From NCBI GenBank assembly GCA_033239525.1, contig BSYO01000004.1:17150037-17214036 (forward strand): a stretch of 64,000 bases of DNA. Reading direction: 5' to 3'. Below, one piece after another: positions 22,271-33,780 of the stretch. The DNA comes from Nepenthes gracilis. Its lineage: Eukaryota; Streptophyta; Magnoliopsida; Caryophyllales; Nepenthaceae. The notes below the pieces were generated by a model. The model was not told the origin of the DNA and made no database searches. It was given only the letters and a program-made list of their open reading frames with translations. Within the stretch, counting starts at the first letter, position 1. The number at the start of each line of letters is the position of its first letter. The position numbers were made by a program, and so were the translations under genes.

Positions 22271-24646
22271 TGTAATATTCTGAATTTTTATTCGGCTTAA
22301 TTTAATATTAATTATGATTTTGGATAATTTAAGCACGACAAAAAAATTAATTAAATATTATGAAATTTGGATGGATATTTGGATCAGTTCAGCTGGCGCC
22401 CAAGGTACATTCATGCTATTATCCAAATATTGGTTTGGATTTTAGAATAAAAAAAACTAAAATAAAAAATGATAACAATAATAATATAATATATATATTG
22501 AAAGCAAAAAAAGGGAAAACAGGATAAGGATCGGGAGTAGGGGGATCGGGGAGAGAGAAGAGGAGGGAGGGAGAGAAGGGGACTAGGGTTTCACGGGCAG
22601 AGAAAGAAGGAGAGGAGGAGAAGGAAGAGGAAGGATGAGGCGGCGGTCGCGGTGCAGGTGAATGGCGGTCTCGGTGGTTCGCAAGTGGCGGCAGTGTGTG
22701 TGGTGGAAGGTCGCCCAAAGAGAGAAGCCACGCAGGAGAAGGGGCGCGGTGAGTAAAGAGAACGGCTCGCCAGGGAAGGATAGCGGCCGGATGGAAGGTG
22801 AAATCGACTGCGATTGTGGTCGGCAGAAAGGCCAGCCACGTAGGCGGCAGCAGTAGTGGCGTGCGATAGAAGCCACGAAGAGAGAGAGGACGCGGGTTGT
22901 GATGCGGCAACGTGCGTAGTAGGAGAGAGAGTGCCTGATTCGGGTACTTCGAAGCCTTATTTCTTCAGATCGGTAAAGTATGAGATCAAGGCAAGTATCT
23001 GTAAACCACCACTTTAGTCTGATTTAATATCTGAAATATTTTAGACACTGTTTAGAATTTTAATTAACATGCATAAAATTTTATCTGTCTAGACATGCAT
23101 GTATAGTTCATTGGATAATTTGAATGTTTTTAGATTGGGTTTTATGATTTTAGAGGATTTAATATTTTTCTGAAAGCCCGAATAATTTATTAGATACTGT
23201 AATATTTTTATATCGTATATTTGTATAAAAATGAACATAAAACTTTGCATAGGCCGTACAGTTACATGCATGTGTCGGGTTGTGATCATTACATTTGGAT
23301 TTGGAGTATTTGATATTCTTGCTAAAACCCGACGGGGAGATATTTTATTATTTAGAAATCTCTTTTCATCGACAAGAAAGGCTTGAAGTAGTAACCCTTC
23401 CCATTTGGATAATTTGACTTGACCTTAGAATATATCTGACAAACTTGAGAATTACACCTAAAGTCATGGGTGGTAAATAATAATGAGCAACTTTACCCAT
23501 AGGTACATAGTACATGGGTGTCCATATATGATGGCCGAATTTTTATTTGATTTTGTCTATGGTTATTGCGATTATATGTAACCATTCCTCAAGCTAGTAT
23601 TTAAAAAATCAAAATTTAAATTTGATGCACAATTTGTATATTTACATTTATTTGTATTGGACTTGATTTGAATTTGGATTTTGAATTTGGATTTGAAATT
23701 TATATATTTTGCCCTCAGTTGGACCTTGATTATATATTTTGATCCAGACGCTTGGACTATCTGTCGCGGTACTGTTACGGCTTCTACGAACGCTATTGGA
23801 TCATCCAACTATTGGATTCTGCCAAAATCACAAATTGATCGAGTATTGGATTTGGACTCGATCTCGGACTTGGATTGGACTTTGAAAATGGCTAATTGCC
23901 TTTTAGAATTGGTCCAGATCACTTCTATTTTGTTTATATATATATTTATATGTGTATATACACACGTCCCGATGAGGTTTGTTTTATGATTTGATTATGT
24001 ATTTTAAATTTTGATAGTTGATTTGTGTACGAAACTACCATTGGATTTCAAATTCTGGATATTAGATTTTATTGGATTTGTCATATCGGCGATTTGGATT
24101 TATTCTGTCATTTGAACGGATTTTCATCCATTTGACATTTTATCTGATTTATTAGACTCCTTTTGTTTAAATATAATACTTGCAAAGCATTGGGCTCACT
24201 TTTCCTGTTTTATCCATTTAGAGTTGAAGATTCGGATGCATTGTAGGATTATGGTCGTGATCTATTAGCCATTTGTCTAATTCGGTGAGTTTTGGTTCTA
24301 TTATGGTTTAAATTAGTATTTGATGTGATCGGATTATTGAATTAGCCGGGTATAGGCTCATGGTTATATTTCGAGGACAGTTCGAATATTATATTATATT
24401 TGATTATTGTTTTTGTTTAAATTGTCACATCGTTTACGATAATTGTAGACTAGGTCGTATTTATTTCATCTGGATGATTGTCCAATGAAATCTTGTATGG
24501 ATTTAATTTTGTTGAGTTGTATATTTTGGTTTGTAACACTCGAATTTTGGGATTTAGCATTATTTGTTTAAAATTACTTAGAATTTTAAATTTTAAAAAT
24601 TATAATTAATTATTTAAATTGACCTACTTGATCCGAATTTGTAATA
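22271..24646 (+). repeat. 3' LTR of element B
   Basis: Starts TGTAATATTC directly after a purine-rich stretch (AAGGATGTGAGAA, 22258-22270) that serves as the polypurine tract. It ends GTAATA at the target duplication ATAGC. The GC-rich leader at 22560-22910 opens long serine- and proline-rich frames on both strands; these are LTR leader, not genes. Confidence 0.92.
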
Positions 24647-24839
24647 ATAGCCTTATTGCTGCTCATGTGTTTAGGGCATCCACTGTCTATATACCACAAC
24701 AAATGATTTTGGACATTTAGATCAATATGAGAAACTTTATACGAATAATTTCTAGAAGAGTTTTTCACATCGCTCTTCTTAATCTTTATTTTTCTACTAG
24801 AATTTACTTTTTGAGTTAAGTCTTTGACTTGATTATTAA
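24647..24839 (-). pseudogene. Ty1/copia protease fragment
   Basis: The minus-strand frame reads HLLWYIDSGCPKHMSS, the copia aspartic-protease active-site region (usual form W.lDSGCs.HMt). It is preceded by a lysine-rich linker. The segment is bounded on the left by element B and on the right by the LINE insertion, so it links the gag at 27493-29289 with the pol at 7130-10070. Confidence 0.9.
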
Positions 24840-24869
24840 GATATTGAATATGATGGCAAGTTCTCAACT

Positions 24870-25415
24870 AGATCAGCATACGTCCTCATCCAGCCTCCCA
24901 AACCAAAGGTTAGCTGGGCATCTTTGGTGTGGGGCCCATCCCATATCCCTGCCCATGCGTTTACACTCTGGCTAGCTATTTGGGCTAGACTCAATACCAT
25001 CGACCGCCTCCATGGTGTTCCTAATCTTTACCCTAGATGCTCCCCATGCGACACGGGCTACGAAGACTATGGTCATCTTTTCTTCTCCTGCCCCTTCTCC
25101 AATTCCTTATGGGTCAAACTCCAAAGACATGTGGGTATTCAATGGCCCCACTCCGAGTGGTGCCACAATATCATGTGGGCTGCCTCAATATGGAAAGGGA
25201 AAAGTTTATTGGCTCTCTCTAAATGCCTTTCGTTAGCGGCTACGGTCTATTATATTTGGAGGGAACACAATAATCGTATCTTTCAAAAATCTCCCCCTCA
25301 AGAAATTTTCCAAATCTTTCCTCAGATTATCAATGACGTGCGGCTTAAATTGAAGACCGTCATGGAAGCTGATAGTTGTGTTCCTAAATCGCTCTGGATT
25401 CGCTGGAGTTTATAA
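24870..25415 (+). pseudogene. LINE ORF2 C-terminal end (zf-RVT domain), 5'-truncated
   Basis: Open frame reading KVSWASLVWGPSHIPAHAF, then LWLAIWARLNTIDRL, PRCSPCDTGYEDYGHLFFSC and SLWVKL, ending with RIFQKSPP and WIRWSL before a stop. The C..C..(7)H..(4)C spacing and the W, H and F positions are those of the zf-RVT domain at the end of plant L1 ORF2 proteins. Endonuclease and reverse transcriptase are absent. There is no start codon of its own, consistent with 5' truncation on insertion. Confidence 0.93.
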
Positions 25416-25755
25416 AAAAAAAAAGGGTGGCAAATTCTCTTGTGGGTGTGGACTTTCCCCACTACCGTTCAGGGTTGTGTTGGATTTGGGCCTCCTCTTG
25501 ATTTGGCTGGCCTGGCTTTGTAACAACCTTGGTTTTGTCCCTTTGCTGGACCGGTTCATCAAAAAAAAAAAAAAAAAATGTGCTGGCTGACCTGTTAGGC
25601 TGGCGTTGCTGGTTTTCTGCTGAACCTCCTTCTCTATTCCCTCTTCAAAAAAAAAAAAAAATCATTCCCCTTCCTCCAAAAAAAAAAAAAACATCCCTTT
25701 CCTCCAAAAAAAAAAAAAAAAACATTCCCCTACCTCAAAAAAAAAAAAAAAAATG
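25411..25755 (+). repeat. Series of poly(A) tracts with short pyrimidine spacers
   Basis: A-runs of about 11 to 18 bases occur near 25413, 25560, 25646, 25678, 25706 and 25736. The last four are separated by near-identical spacers such as CATTCCCCTTCCTCC, giving a tandem repeat of about 30 bp. This is probably slippage or repeated priming in the poly(A) tail of the left LINE part. Confidence 0.85.
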
Positions 25756-27492
25756 GAATTGAACTCTCACTGTTATCATGTTGCTCTAGATGTTGTTTCA
25801 TTATGATGTGCCTGGATGCTGGGTGTTTTGAGGCTGGGTGTCTTGTTTGAGGGTGTATGGTGATTGGGTCTGGTGTAGCTGAATGTTCTGTAGGATGTGT
25901 TGTAGTGTAGTCAGCTGAGGTGTTGCTGTTGCCTTTAGCTGCTGCAGTGCATATGGCCTTGGTAACGGGGCATGCTGTGGGAATGGGCCCTAGTGCTACT
26001 GCCCCTTACCTCTGTTGTATGTGCCTGGTGATGCTAGGTCCCTGTGAGGTCTTGCTTGGAGAAACGTAGTAGCTGCTGATGGTTGCATGTAATTGGCTTG
26101 TGTGGGTTTATTCTGATGTTGGTGTTGTTGAATTGCATTCCTGAATCGCCGGTATGGAGATTGATGTAGCTCATCGATATTTCAGTTAAAACTGTTGCTG
26201 AGCTGGGGTATTGACCTGTTCGACTAATGATATGTAGTTGAAGGCTTGAATTTTGCTTGTGATGTGGGCTAGATTTGTTTAATAGATGGTATTGGATCAA
26301 AATAGGAGTGATCTTCGGGCTCTTAGAGGCTTGATGGTGATGGTCTGCAGTAGTTCCTGAAGGGTTGGAAGCATTGCTGTGGTGGATGCAGGCTCCTTCT
26401 GCATTGCTGCCGTTGCTGTTGCATATCCAATGCTCTCTTGGCTGTGGCGGATGAGTGCCAGGTTGGAAGCATCTATAGGGATCTGTTGTATCCTTTTTGA
26501 GTGCAGTGTCTCCATATTGAGGGGTCCTGGCATTTGCTTTAGAATTTGGCCTCCAGGATGGTCTGATGTCTCACAGCAGCACCCTCTGCTGATACGGGTC
26601 TCGTCCCATGTTGCCTCTTTCCTGGTGGGCTGGTGTGGTCGATCTTGGGCCCACTGGTTTTCGTTTTCTTTTCTTGGTCTAGGTGGCCGGTTCACTGCCA
26701 ATGTATTGAGTCTTGCCTTTTTGCTCCTCAAAGCCATGCTGCCTGGTGCTGTGAGCATGCTGGTGAGGTTTTTTGAAGAAACTGCAGGTCTGCTGGTTTT
26801 GTCTTACTGGTGCTGTTGGCGGTGGCAGCTTGAATTTAGTGATTCTCTAGTAGCTGATGCAGTTTATGGGCCATCTGATGTGGGAGCATGAGCTAAATGC
26901 TTTGTTCTGCTCTGGATTGGTGTTTCTTCAGTTGTCTTGGTTTTGCTGTATATCAATCTTGTTGGAGCTGTAGTCTGATGATGTAGTGAGTTGCCGTCAT
27001 TGGGGTCTCACTGCTTTCGCGCTGTTGTATCCGATCCTGTTGCCTTGCCGTCCAAGCTGGCCGTGTGGAGATGCAGAAGTAAAAGTGTCTAGCACTGTGT
27101 AAATGCTTTTGCTAAGATCTGCAAACGGGATGGCTGGCCTTGGCTGCCTCCTTGTGTTGATAAAATATTCGTAGCCAGGCCTTTGTGACGTGGTTTCAAC
27201 TGGATGAGTTGCTCGAACAAAGATTGCGAAGGCCGTAATACAAGGTTTTAAAGGGGCTGGCTGTCCTTATCCCTTCCTTTAAACTATTGATGGTTGTAAC
27301 TCCGTTATTGCTGTTTCTATATGTTTTTATATTTCAGTATTGTGACTTGGCTCGCGTTGCTCGGGGTATGCCCTAGCTTTTGTGTTCTAAACCGAAGTCG
27401 AAAAAATACTTGGGGATAGAACACTGCTTTTGTATATTTTTCATTTCATTTATAAAATTACTTACTTACCAAAAAAAAAAGATATTGAATAT

Positions 27493-29289
27493 AATTGACA
27501 AATTTATTTATTTTCATACTTTATCTATGATTGTACAGAAGATGAATGGTATGATAATTGGGGACGAATATATCCGATTTGCCCACATGTATAGTAGGTT
27601 GGCTCCAATTTAGGAACAGAGTAAGCTTTACTCAATTGGTTTCTAGATCGGTTCATAAAGTAAGCTTTTCTAGCTTTTTCTCGGTTGAGTGATTAATTTT
27701 AGTAGATTGACATGTCATTTTGTTCATATTAGGTTTGGGCAAGAATTTTAGAATACTTATTTCCTTTGCATGTTTTGGCACAGGTTTAATGGTTTGAAGT
27801 GTGCTTATATTTCCGTGTGATTTGTTGGTAGCGGGAATAAAGATTGTTCTTGAGTTTTCGCTGTTTTTGGAGGTATTTTTTACAAATCCCAAACCTTTCT
27901 TATTTTTGACTATCTTCCCTATACCTAACATACAAACGAATTTTTTTGATACCACTTGAGAATTTCTTAAGATCATTTTTTATATTTTCAAGATCCAATT
28001 CTAAAGATTTAATCTTTTGCAATTAAGGAGTTGTTTAACATTTCAAGCTCATGATTTTTAACAGTGATAAGTTCTAATTTGATTTTAATTTTAGCTTTTT
28101 TCTTTTATGATTTGACTAATTTACAGTTTACAGAATTATTTATTTTCTTTACTTTTAGGCATTATCTAAATAATTTATTATAGACTTCTTGAAACCTATC
28201 AGACTCATTATCAGATTCTTCATATGAAGAATTTGAGTATTCTGGTTGCTTATTAGTGGCTTTATCACCAGTGACAATGGATGTCTTAAATGCCATATAA
28301 TTTACTTTGTCATCTTTTGAGGATTTTTTGTCATTGTTTTCCTCCACTTTATCAACCATTAGAGATAGATTCAAGGCATTTTCTTTTGTCTTTTAATGTT
28401 AGGACACTCAGTTTGGATATAATTGAAGCCATGGCACTCATGGCATTAGATTCCTTACGGCTTCTTATTCTTCCCGTCTTTATTTCCTTTTTATCTTTCT
28501 TGATAGAATTATGTGCGATGTTATTTTCTTTGAACATTCATTTGTTACTTTTATTCTTAAAGAATTCTTTAAAACTTATAACAAATAAAGCAAAGCCCTC
28601 ATTATTATATGACTCCTCATCGAAATTATGATCTCTCTCTTCCTTAACAGATTTAAGGGTAATGTATTTGTTCTTTTTTGACTAATGGTGTGTGTGCTCA
28701 TATGTTTATAGAGAGTCAATAAGTTCTTTAATTTTCAATTTGTCAAGATCTTTACTCTCATCGATCGTAATGATTTTAGGACTTTTAGGATAATTCTATT
28801 ATTAGGAATTCATTCATCCAAATTAAATGTGAAATTAACTATATCATTTAATTTAGTATAAAATTCATCAAAGGTCTCATCATTCTTCATCCTAAGTTCC
28901 TTAAATCTAGTAGCAAGTATCTGTAATTTTGAATTCTTGACTAATGTGGTTCCTTCATAAGTAATTTTAAGAATATCTCATGAATATTTAGATGTATCAC
29001 ACATCAAGATATGTTTAAACTCTTTAGGGGTTACAATCATAAAAATAGCATGCAACCCTTTACTATTCTAATTACAGGTATTAAGTTCTTCTTTTGATCA
29101 CAAAGATAAAACTTTTGGTTCATTGCTTGTAGTACCTTTGGGTGATGTCCACCTAGATTTAGTGCTAGCTCATACTCGTTCATCCATAGAATTGAGGAAT
29201 GCTCTTATGTGCACCATTTAATAAGTACAGTTGCCCCCATCAAAGTCGGAGGAATGAAAAGAGATTGGTTAATATACATCTAGATTGGG
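27493..29289 (-). pseudogene. Ty1/copia gag, decayed
   Basis: From right to left on the minus strand: the gag capsid (UBN2-type) at about 28780-29060, with KITYEGTTLV, ILATRFKELRMKNDETFDEF and YTKLNDIVNFTFNLDE; an acidic and serine-rich segment at 28162-28374 (SNSSYEESDNESDRFQEV); and a KNKKGLGFVKN phrase at 27653-27976 before the break made by the LINE. Stops and frameshifts are frequent. The style fits plant SIRE-like copia gag. Its left continuation is the protease at 24647-24839. Confidence 0.82.
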
Positions 29290-29294
29290 GTTGC

Positions 29295-31507
29295 TGTAAC
29301 ATATGGGTTCTTAAAACATAGTAATTCTAGTAATTAAATTAATCTAATTAATATAATTAAGTTTCGAAAAAGTAAAATTGAAAAAATTGAGATATTAACC
29401 TTAGTACAATAAATTGCAGGGCTGGACTGCCGAGCTCGCTGTAGGCTTGAGCCCAACATAGGGCACCAATTCCAAAAGCTGCCAGCTTGCCGCAGGCTCG
29501 AGCCAACAGAGGGCGCCAATTCAAGAAATTGTTGAGCTCACCGCAGGTTCGAGCGAAGATGGTGGCGCCAAATCTAGTGGCGAGAGCGCCCGATGCATGC
29601 TCGCTGTATACTCGAGCACCAGTTCGATAAATTGGCTATCAACTTATGAGTTCATGTTTTAAAAAGGGGAAAGGAGAGAAAATTGGGGCATGGCTGAAAC
29701 AGAGCACGAAGGGGAGAAGAGAGTGAAAGAGAAAGGGGAGAAAATCTTCGTCAATTTCAGCTCGATCAGAGTAAGAAAATCGATAAATCATATTGAAGCA
29801 AGTGTACTCTAAACTCCATTCTTCCTTGTTGTTACTTTTTGTTACATCATTTTGGGTATTATTACTCTAATAACCTCCTCCTCTAAGATTTGTTTTGTAT
29901 AATACATGTTTTTTATTCTTATGATTTTATAGATAAATTTCATATTTAAGTATAAGTACTCTGATTTATGATTCCGATTTTGTTGTTTGGCTTGCGTTTT
30001 GTGTCTAATTTATGTCCGAACCATTTTTCCCAAACCCAAACTCGAAAATGGAGGTATGAGATTGTTATAAAATTTGAGTTATGAAGTAAAAATGTTATCT
30101 GATGAATTATTTAAGCTTATTAGATATGTTTATCTGAAATTTGCTAAAAAGTTATACTATCAAGAAAAAATACTAAGAACTCTAAGATTATCTGAAGGTT
30201 TAGTTACATAAATTTGAAGTGGCCATTAAAGTATGATGATTTAGGGCTAAGAAGCAAGAATAAGGATAACCTAAGATAAGTTAAAATTGATAAGAAACTG
30301 GATCAATATTTATTATTCAGTGGGTAGTATTATTTGGTATGCCTTAGGATGTTACAGTGATAATCGAGGATAACTACGTCCATAGAGTAATATATGGTCC
30401 GCCTTTTCTCGGGACGTTACTATAGAGGATAAGAATTTATGACCATCTTGTTCATCAGGATGTTAATAAGGAGGATAAGAATTTATGATCATCCTGTCCT
30501 CGAGATATTAATAAGAAGGAACCCATGGCCTTAGATTGTGTGGATGAAATAGAATCTATCATCGATTATTTATTCCCTTAGTTGGTAGGGCCTACTAGTT
30601 TGGGTTCCTCAAGATAATGAAGTTAATCTAAAGAACAAGTGAGTTGAGCTTATTTATGGTTTTCAGCATATTTTTCTGACTAAGATAAGTAGAAGAAGTA
30701 AATGAAGGAAAAGATAGAAAAATAAAAATAAAATTATTATCTCCAAGTTCATATTCATACATCGTTTCATGCTTTTACCTTATCCATATGCATTTCTGTT
30801 TTCTAATCCCTTCTATGTCTTCCTTTCCACTTATATTTGTATTTTATATGAAAAATTATATGTTCTTATTATTATAATATGTTGTTAAGTAACTGGCTCA
30901 CTCACTTACTATTTTATCTACCCTTCTAGATAAAACTGTTGAGTTAATGTCTGATGAGCAAGAGTGTAGATAGGAATTAGCTAAGGAAAATTTCCTAGAC
31001 TTTGACGACTTGGGCAATTTGGTTGTGTTAATGTATTATGAATGAAACCAACTAACGTTTTAGATGAATATTATGTATTAAATGGCATGTCATGTTGTAT
31101 ATTATTATAGATTAACATTTTGTTTTCATAGGTTGTTTTATAGATATAGTTATGTTTCCGCAGATTTGATTTTGGATTTGTATAGGTTCCTAAACAACAT
31201 CTCTATTTAGATCAAATATGGCAACTGTGAGTAGTATATTAAAGCCATGGATGATATAACATTTGATGTTGATCTGTGTATGAGTTGTATATGTGTTGTG
31301 GATGAAAGAATGTAATTAAAATTTTGAGGTCTATTTGTTGAAAATGTCTTATACGGGCTGTATGTATAATTTTCGTCAATATTTAAGGAAAACTCTGCCT
31401 AATTTTCTGTAGAATTTAATAAATTAAATTAATAGTGTATTAGTTTAATTTGTTTAAGTAAGATTATTAACGAAGGTCATTAGAGAATGATGACTCATTT
31501 CGTCACA
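29295..31507 (+). mobile_element. Solo LTR (family S), Ty3/gypsy-type
   Basis: Starts TGTAACATATGG, ends TTTCGTCACA and is flanked by a perfect 5-bp duplication GTTGC (29290-29294 and 31508-31512). No internal region is present, so it is the product of LTR-LTR recombination. It is distantly related to the LTRs of element A: both carry TGCCTTAGGA(T/C)(G/A)TTAC followed by a GGTAATCG-like phrase and the CATGG block. It inserted into the leader of the copia element. Its only frames are short and without domains. Confidence 0.93.
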
Positions 31508-31525
31508 GTTGCGGATTAGGATAAG

Positions 31526-31537
31526 TCTCTAATACTA
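31526..31537 (-). other. Primer-binding site of the copia element
   Basis: TCTCTAATACTA is the mutated reverse complement of TGGTATCAGAGC (9 of 12 match). It is followed at 31540 by TGAAATAAATTATGG, taken as the end of the minus-strand 5' LTR. This position matches the start of gag across the solo-LTR insertion. Confidence 0.7.
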
Positions 31538-31539
31538 GT

Positions 31540-32560
31540 TGAAATAAATTATGGAGTCCCAAATCACAATTTGGTTTGACCTTTTTACAAATTGTTGAAT
31601 AAAAAGTACACAAATATATAATACACGTGAAATATATTTAGATCCACATGAAATAAACAATAGAGAGCATATAGCATATAAGCACAATAATTAACAACAA
31701 TCAATGCCATATTTGATGATGAAGAAAAATTTTGATAATCATAATTATCAAGTAAGTCCTCCGGGCTTCTACGGTTAAGAAAAAAAGAGTCAATTTATAT
31801 ATCAGGTGGTACAGACGCATCAATTTAGTCGACTTATTTTTTTCTTGTGATATCTACCAAGAAATGTCTTAGATTTGTTCTCAGCAATGGAACCAGATGT
31901 CATCTAATCTTCTTGTCAATCTTCCTTTATGAGCCGTCAAATCTTCGCACACCATTTAATTCTAATTTTCACATTATTCACGTCTCTTATGAAGGTTAAC
32001 AAGCAGAAAAAGTGTGTACAATCAAGTAAATAATGTTAGAAGACTTTAGAATTGAAACACAATAATCGAGGGTGAGTTTTTTCAAATGGGAGAAAATTAT
32101 AAGCATAAAAGAGATAGCTTTATTTGCTGAGCAGCCATAAGAACGTTTCATCAAGAGTTCTAGCACAAAGAGAAAAATGTGGCTATTTATAAAGATGCTC
32201 AAAAATTAGGTTAAACAATACGGCCATTTAGAAATGCATGCCCTGGAGCTCGAGCGCTAGTTGAGTGGACGTTTGGCGAGCCTAGGCTGGCATAGGGTCC
32301 ATGCCCCAATGCTTAAGCGTGCCTCGGGCGCACCTCCAGTGTCCCCATCCGTAAAATGGTATTTCATGCACGTCTTAGACGTGCCTTGAGCATTCACATT
32401 CATAAAAGGGCGCTCGAGCGTGCTTTGGGCATGCATCGAGCATGGGCCAATGGGAAACAGAGCTCATATGTGGGTCAAACGCTAGGCAGGTATGGAACTG
32501 GGAGTTGTGTATTGGCGAATATCGGGTGTGAATTTGATGTAAATTTTCTAGATACTGAAA
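31540..32560 (-). repeat. Probable 5' LTR of the copia element (outer edge approximate)
   Basis: AT-rich sequence right of the primer-binding site. On the minus strand TATAAATAG (32183-32191) looks like the core promoter. Upstream of it lie GC-rich blocks with CTCGAG-type palindromes (32245-32450). The outer terminus is not clear, and no matching 3' LTR was found left of 7130, so the extent is uncertain. Confidence 0.5.
32183..32191 (-). promoter_or_regulatory. TATA box in the probable copia LTR
   Basis: TATAAATAG on the minus strand, followed by CCACATTTTTCTC, a typical plant core-promoter layout, about 640 bp before the LTR end at 31540. Confidence 0.5.
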
Positions 32561-32577
32561 AATTTACTAATGAACGA

Positions 32578-32930
32578 CTAGATACGGTTACAAAATATAC
32601 CAATATGCCAAACATAGGGGGAACCGACTTTGGTATATTGTAAGCTGCAATTGTTTTCTTTAGAGACTAACATGAAAGACAGAATGTAACTTGCAATCAG
32701 ATGGCAGCGACAATATGCAACTGGACCGATTTGTGCTTCAATTGGAAATGGTCCAAAATTCTTGGATGAAATCTTCAAATCTCCACAAAGTGAGGAGTTA
32801 TGGCTGTAAGGTTGCAGCATTAAGTTAACTAAATCTCCAATGTTTAAGGATCGCTCAGTTATATGCCTATTAGAATGTAATTGCATTCGTTTTCTGGCTA
32901 GCCATTTGTTCCCCCCGAAATTCATCATGC
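32578..32930 (-). pseudogene. Ty3/gypsy integrase C-terminal fragment
   Basis: The minus frame reads RKRMQLHSNRHITERSLNIG, DLVNLMLQPYSHNSS, KISSKNFGPFPIEAQIG and PVAYCR. This corresponds to the end of plant gypsy integrases (usual form: ..a..R.e..f..GD.V.lkLqPyrq.s......KL...f.GPf.v...iG.vAY.L.LP). It is an isolated relic with no neighbouring reverse transcriptase or LTR, and probably the closest transposon remnant upstream of the receptor-kinase gene. Confidence 0.85.
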
Positions 32931-33780
32931 ATATTGTGAGATTTGATCGTGGACTTTGGATTTACTAGTTCCCATTATTATTTATATATATATAATCATC
33001 ATATTTTTATCTTTTCACATCTTTATCTGGCCCTAAATCATGATTGGAGTATTTTCTAGAGAGAATATGGCTTTTTTCATTGGTATTTAAAAATAACATT
33101 CGAAGATTTAAAATTACTCGATTTTATGTAATAACTTTTTGTGTTAAATTTTTATTACGCAATTTGTTATCGTAAAATGAATCAACACAACTTTTAATGC
33201 TAAAATGAATCAACACCTCCTGCTGTATCCCTCGGACACCACAAACTCGATAGAATATTACATCCAAGAGGAACGCTGTCCTTGTCCAAAAGACAAACCT
33301 ACCACAATAGAAAGCCTGGTTTGCCCCCGTCATCGTACCCTCACGGTCTAATATGGCCTATAATTTTAAAGTATCTCTCCTTAACATCGCACCATCCACT
33401 AAGTAATTAGGCAAACCCACGAGAAAACCCAGAAAAAATTATTAGCTAGGTCAGTTGAGTTGTACGCCACTAACAATTATTTATTTACCATCTCATTCTA
33501 CTACTGGTGGTTTTTCTAACTTTGCCTACTACAAGTGCCGGCGTGTTCACCTTCTGTTGGCCAAACGTGTCACACGAACTCTCGCTAAGCCGCCAAATTA
33601 ACAACGTTTCTCTGCTTCAAACGGCAGTTAGGTACAATACCAGATATTTCACTTTTTACGAATTTCTTCTTCACAATGGGCATTTCAGGCTTTATAACTG
33701 TGATAGGCATGCTTCATTTAACAGACCAAATCTCTCCTACACTTACATTGTCGGTCCTCTTTTTTCTTGACAATATCTTG
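32931..33780 (+). promoter_or_regulatory. 5' flank and presumed promoter/5' UTR of the LRR receptor kinase
   Basis: No coding sequence or transposon signature was recognised. It is AT-rich, with TATATATATATAA near 32980-32995 and a weaker TATA-like CTATAATTTT near 33357. The second is better placed for an mRNA start a few hundred bases before the chosen start codon. The start site cannot be fixed from sequence alone. Confidence 0.4.

Larger units (their letters stand above)
10071..24646 (+). mobile_element. Element B: Ty3/gypsy LTR retrotransposon, degenerate, interrupted by element D
   Basis: The two LTRs (10071-12497 and 22271-24646) are direct repeats flanked by ATAAC (10066-10070) and ATAGC (24647-24651), a 5-bp target duplication with one mismatch. 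A primer-binding site like the 3' end of initiator methionine tRNA follows the 5' LTR. The internal region keeps readable but broken Ty3/gypsy reverse transcriptase, integrase and C-terminal pol in the + direction. It inserted into the minus-strand copia element between protease and pre-integrase, and was later hit by element D. The termini have decayed (TA..CA at the left LTR, TG..TA at the right), which indicates considerable age. Confidence 0.93.
24852..27480 (+). mobile_element. Composite LINE insertion, 5'-truncated
   Basis: Flanked by a perfect 12-bp duplication, GATATTGAATAT (24840-24851 and 27481-27492), and ends in CTTACTTACC plus A10 (27471-27480), as expected of target-primed reverse transcription. 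The left part (to about 25578) is the 3' end of an L1-type LINE with a zf-RVT domain, ending in A18. The right part (about 25579-27480) is a T/G-rich body whose last 120 bp match the retroposon at 3898-5162. The duplication surrounds both parts. Long frames in the right part (for example + 26379-26891) have no recognisable domain. Confidence 0.88.

Noticed and set aside
22419..22910. 163-codon proline/serine-rich frame and its neighbours in the element B 3' LTR
   Set aside because: It lies in the GC- and purine-rich LTR leader; the 5' LTR equivalent at 10235-10700 is not conserved as a protein.
26379..26891. 170-codon + frame and 153-codon minus frame (26297-26758)
   Set aside because: Both lie in the non-coding body of the retroposon; no domain, and the frames overlap on opposite strands in GC-richer sequence.
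32356..32643. 95-codon + frame overlapping the LTR and the integrase relic
   Set aside because: It opposes a recognisable integrase fragment on the minus strand and spans two unrelated sequences.
33676..33780. Upstream in-frame ATG extending the receptor kinase by 35 residues
   Set aside because: The ATG at 33781 is directly followed by a normal signal peptide and gives the family length; the extension would bury the signal peptide.
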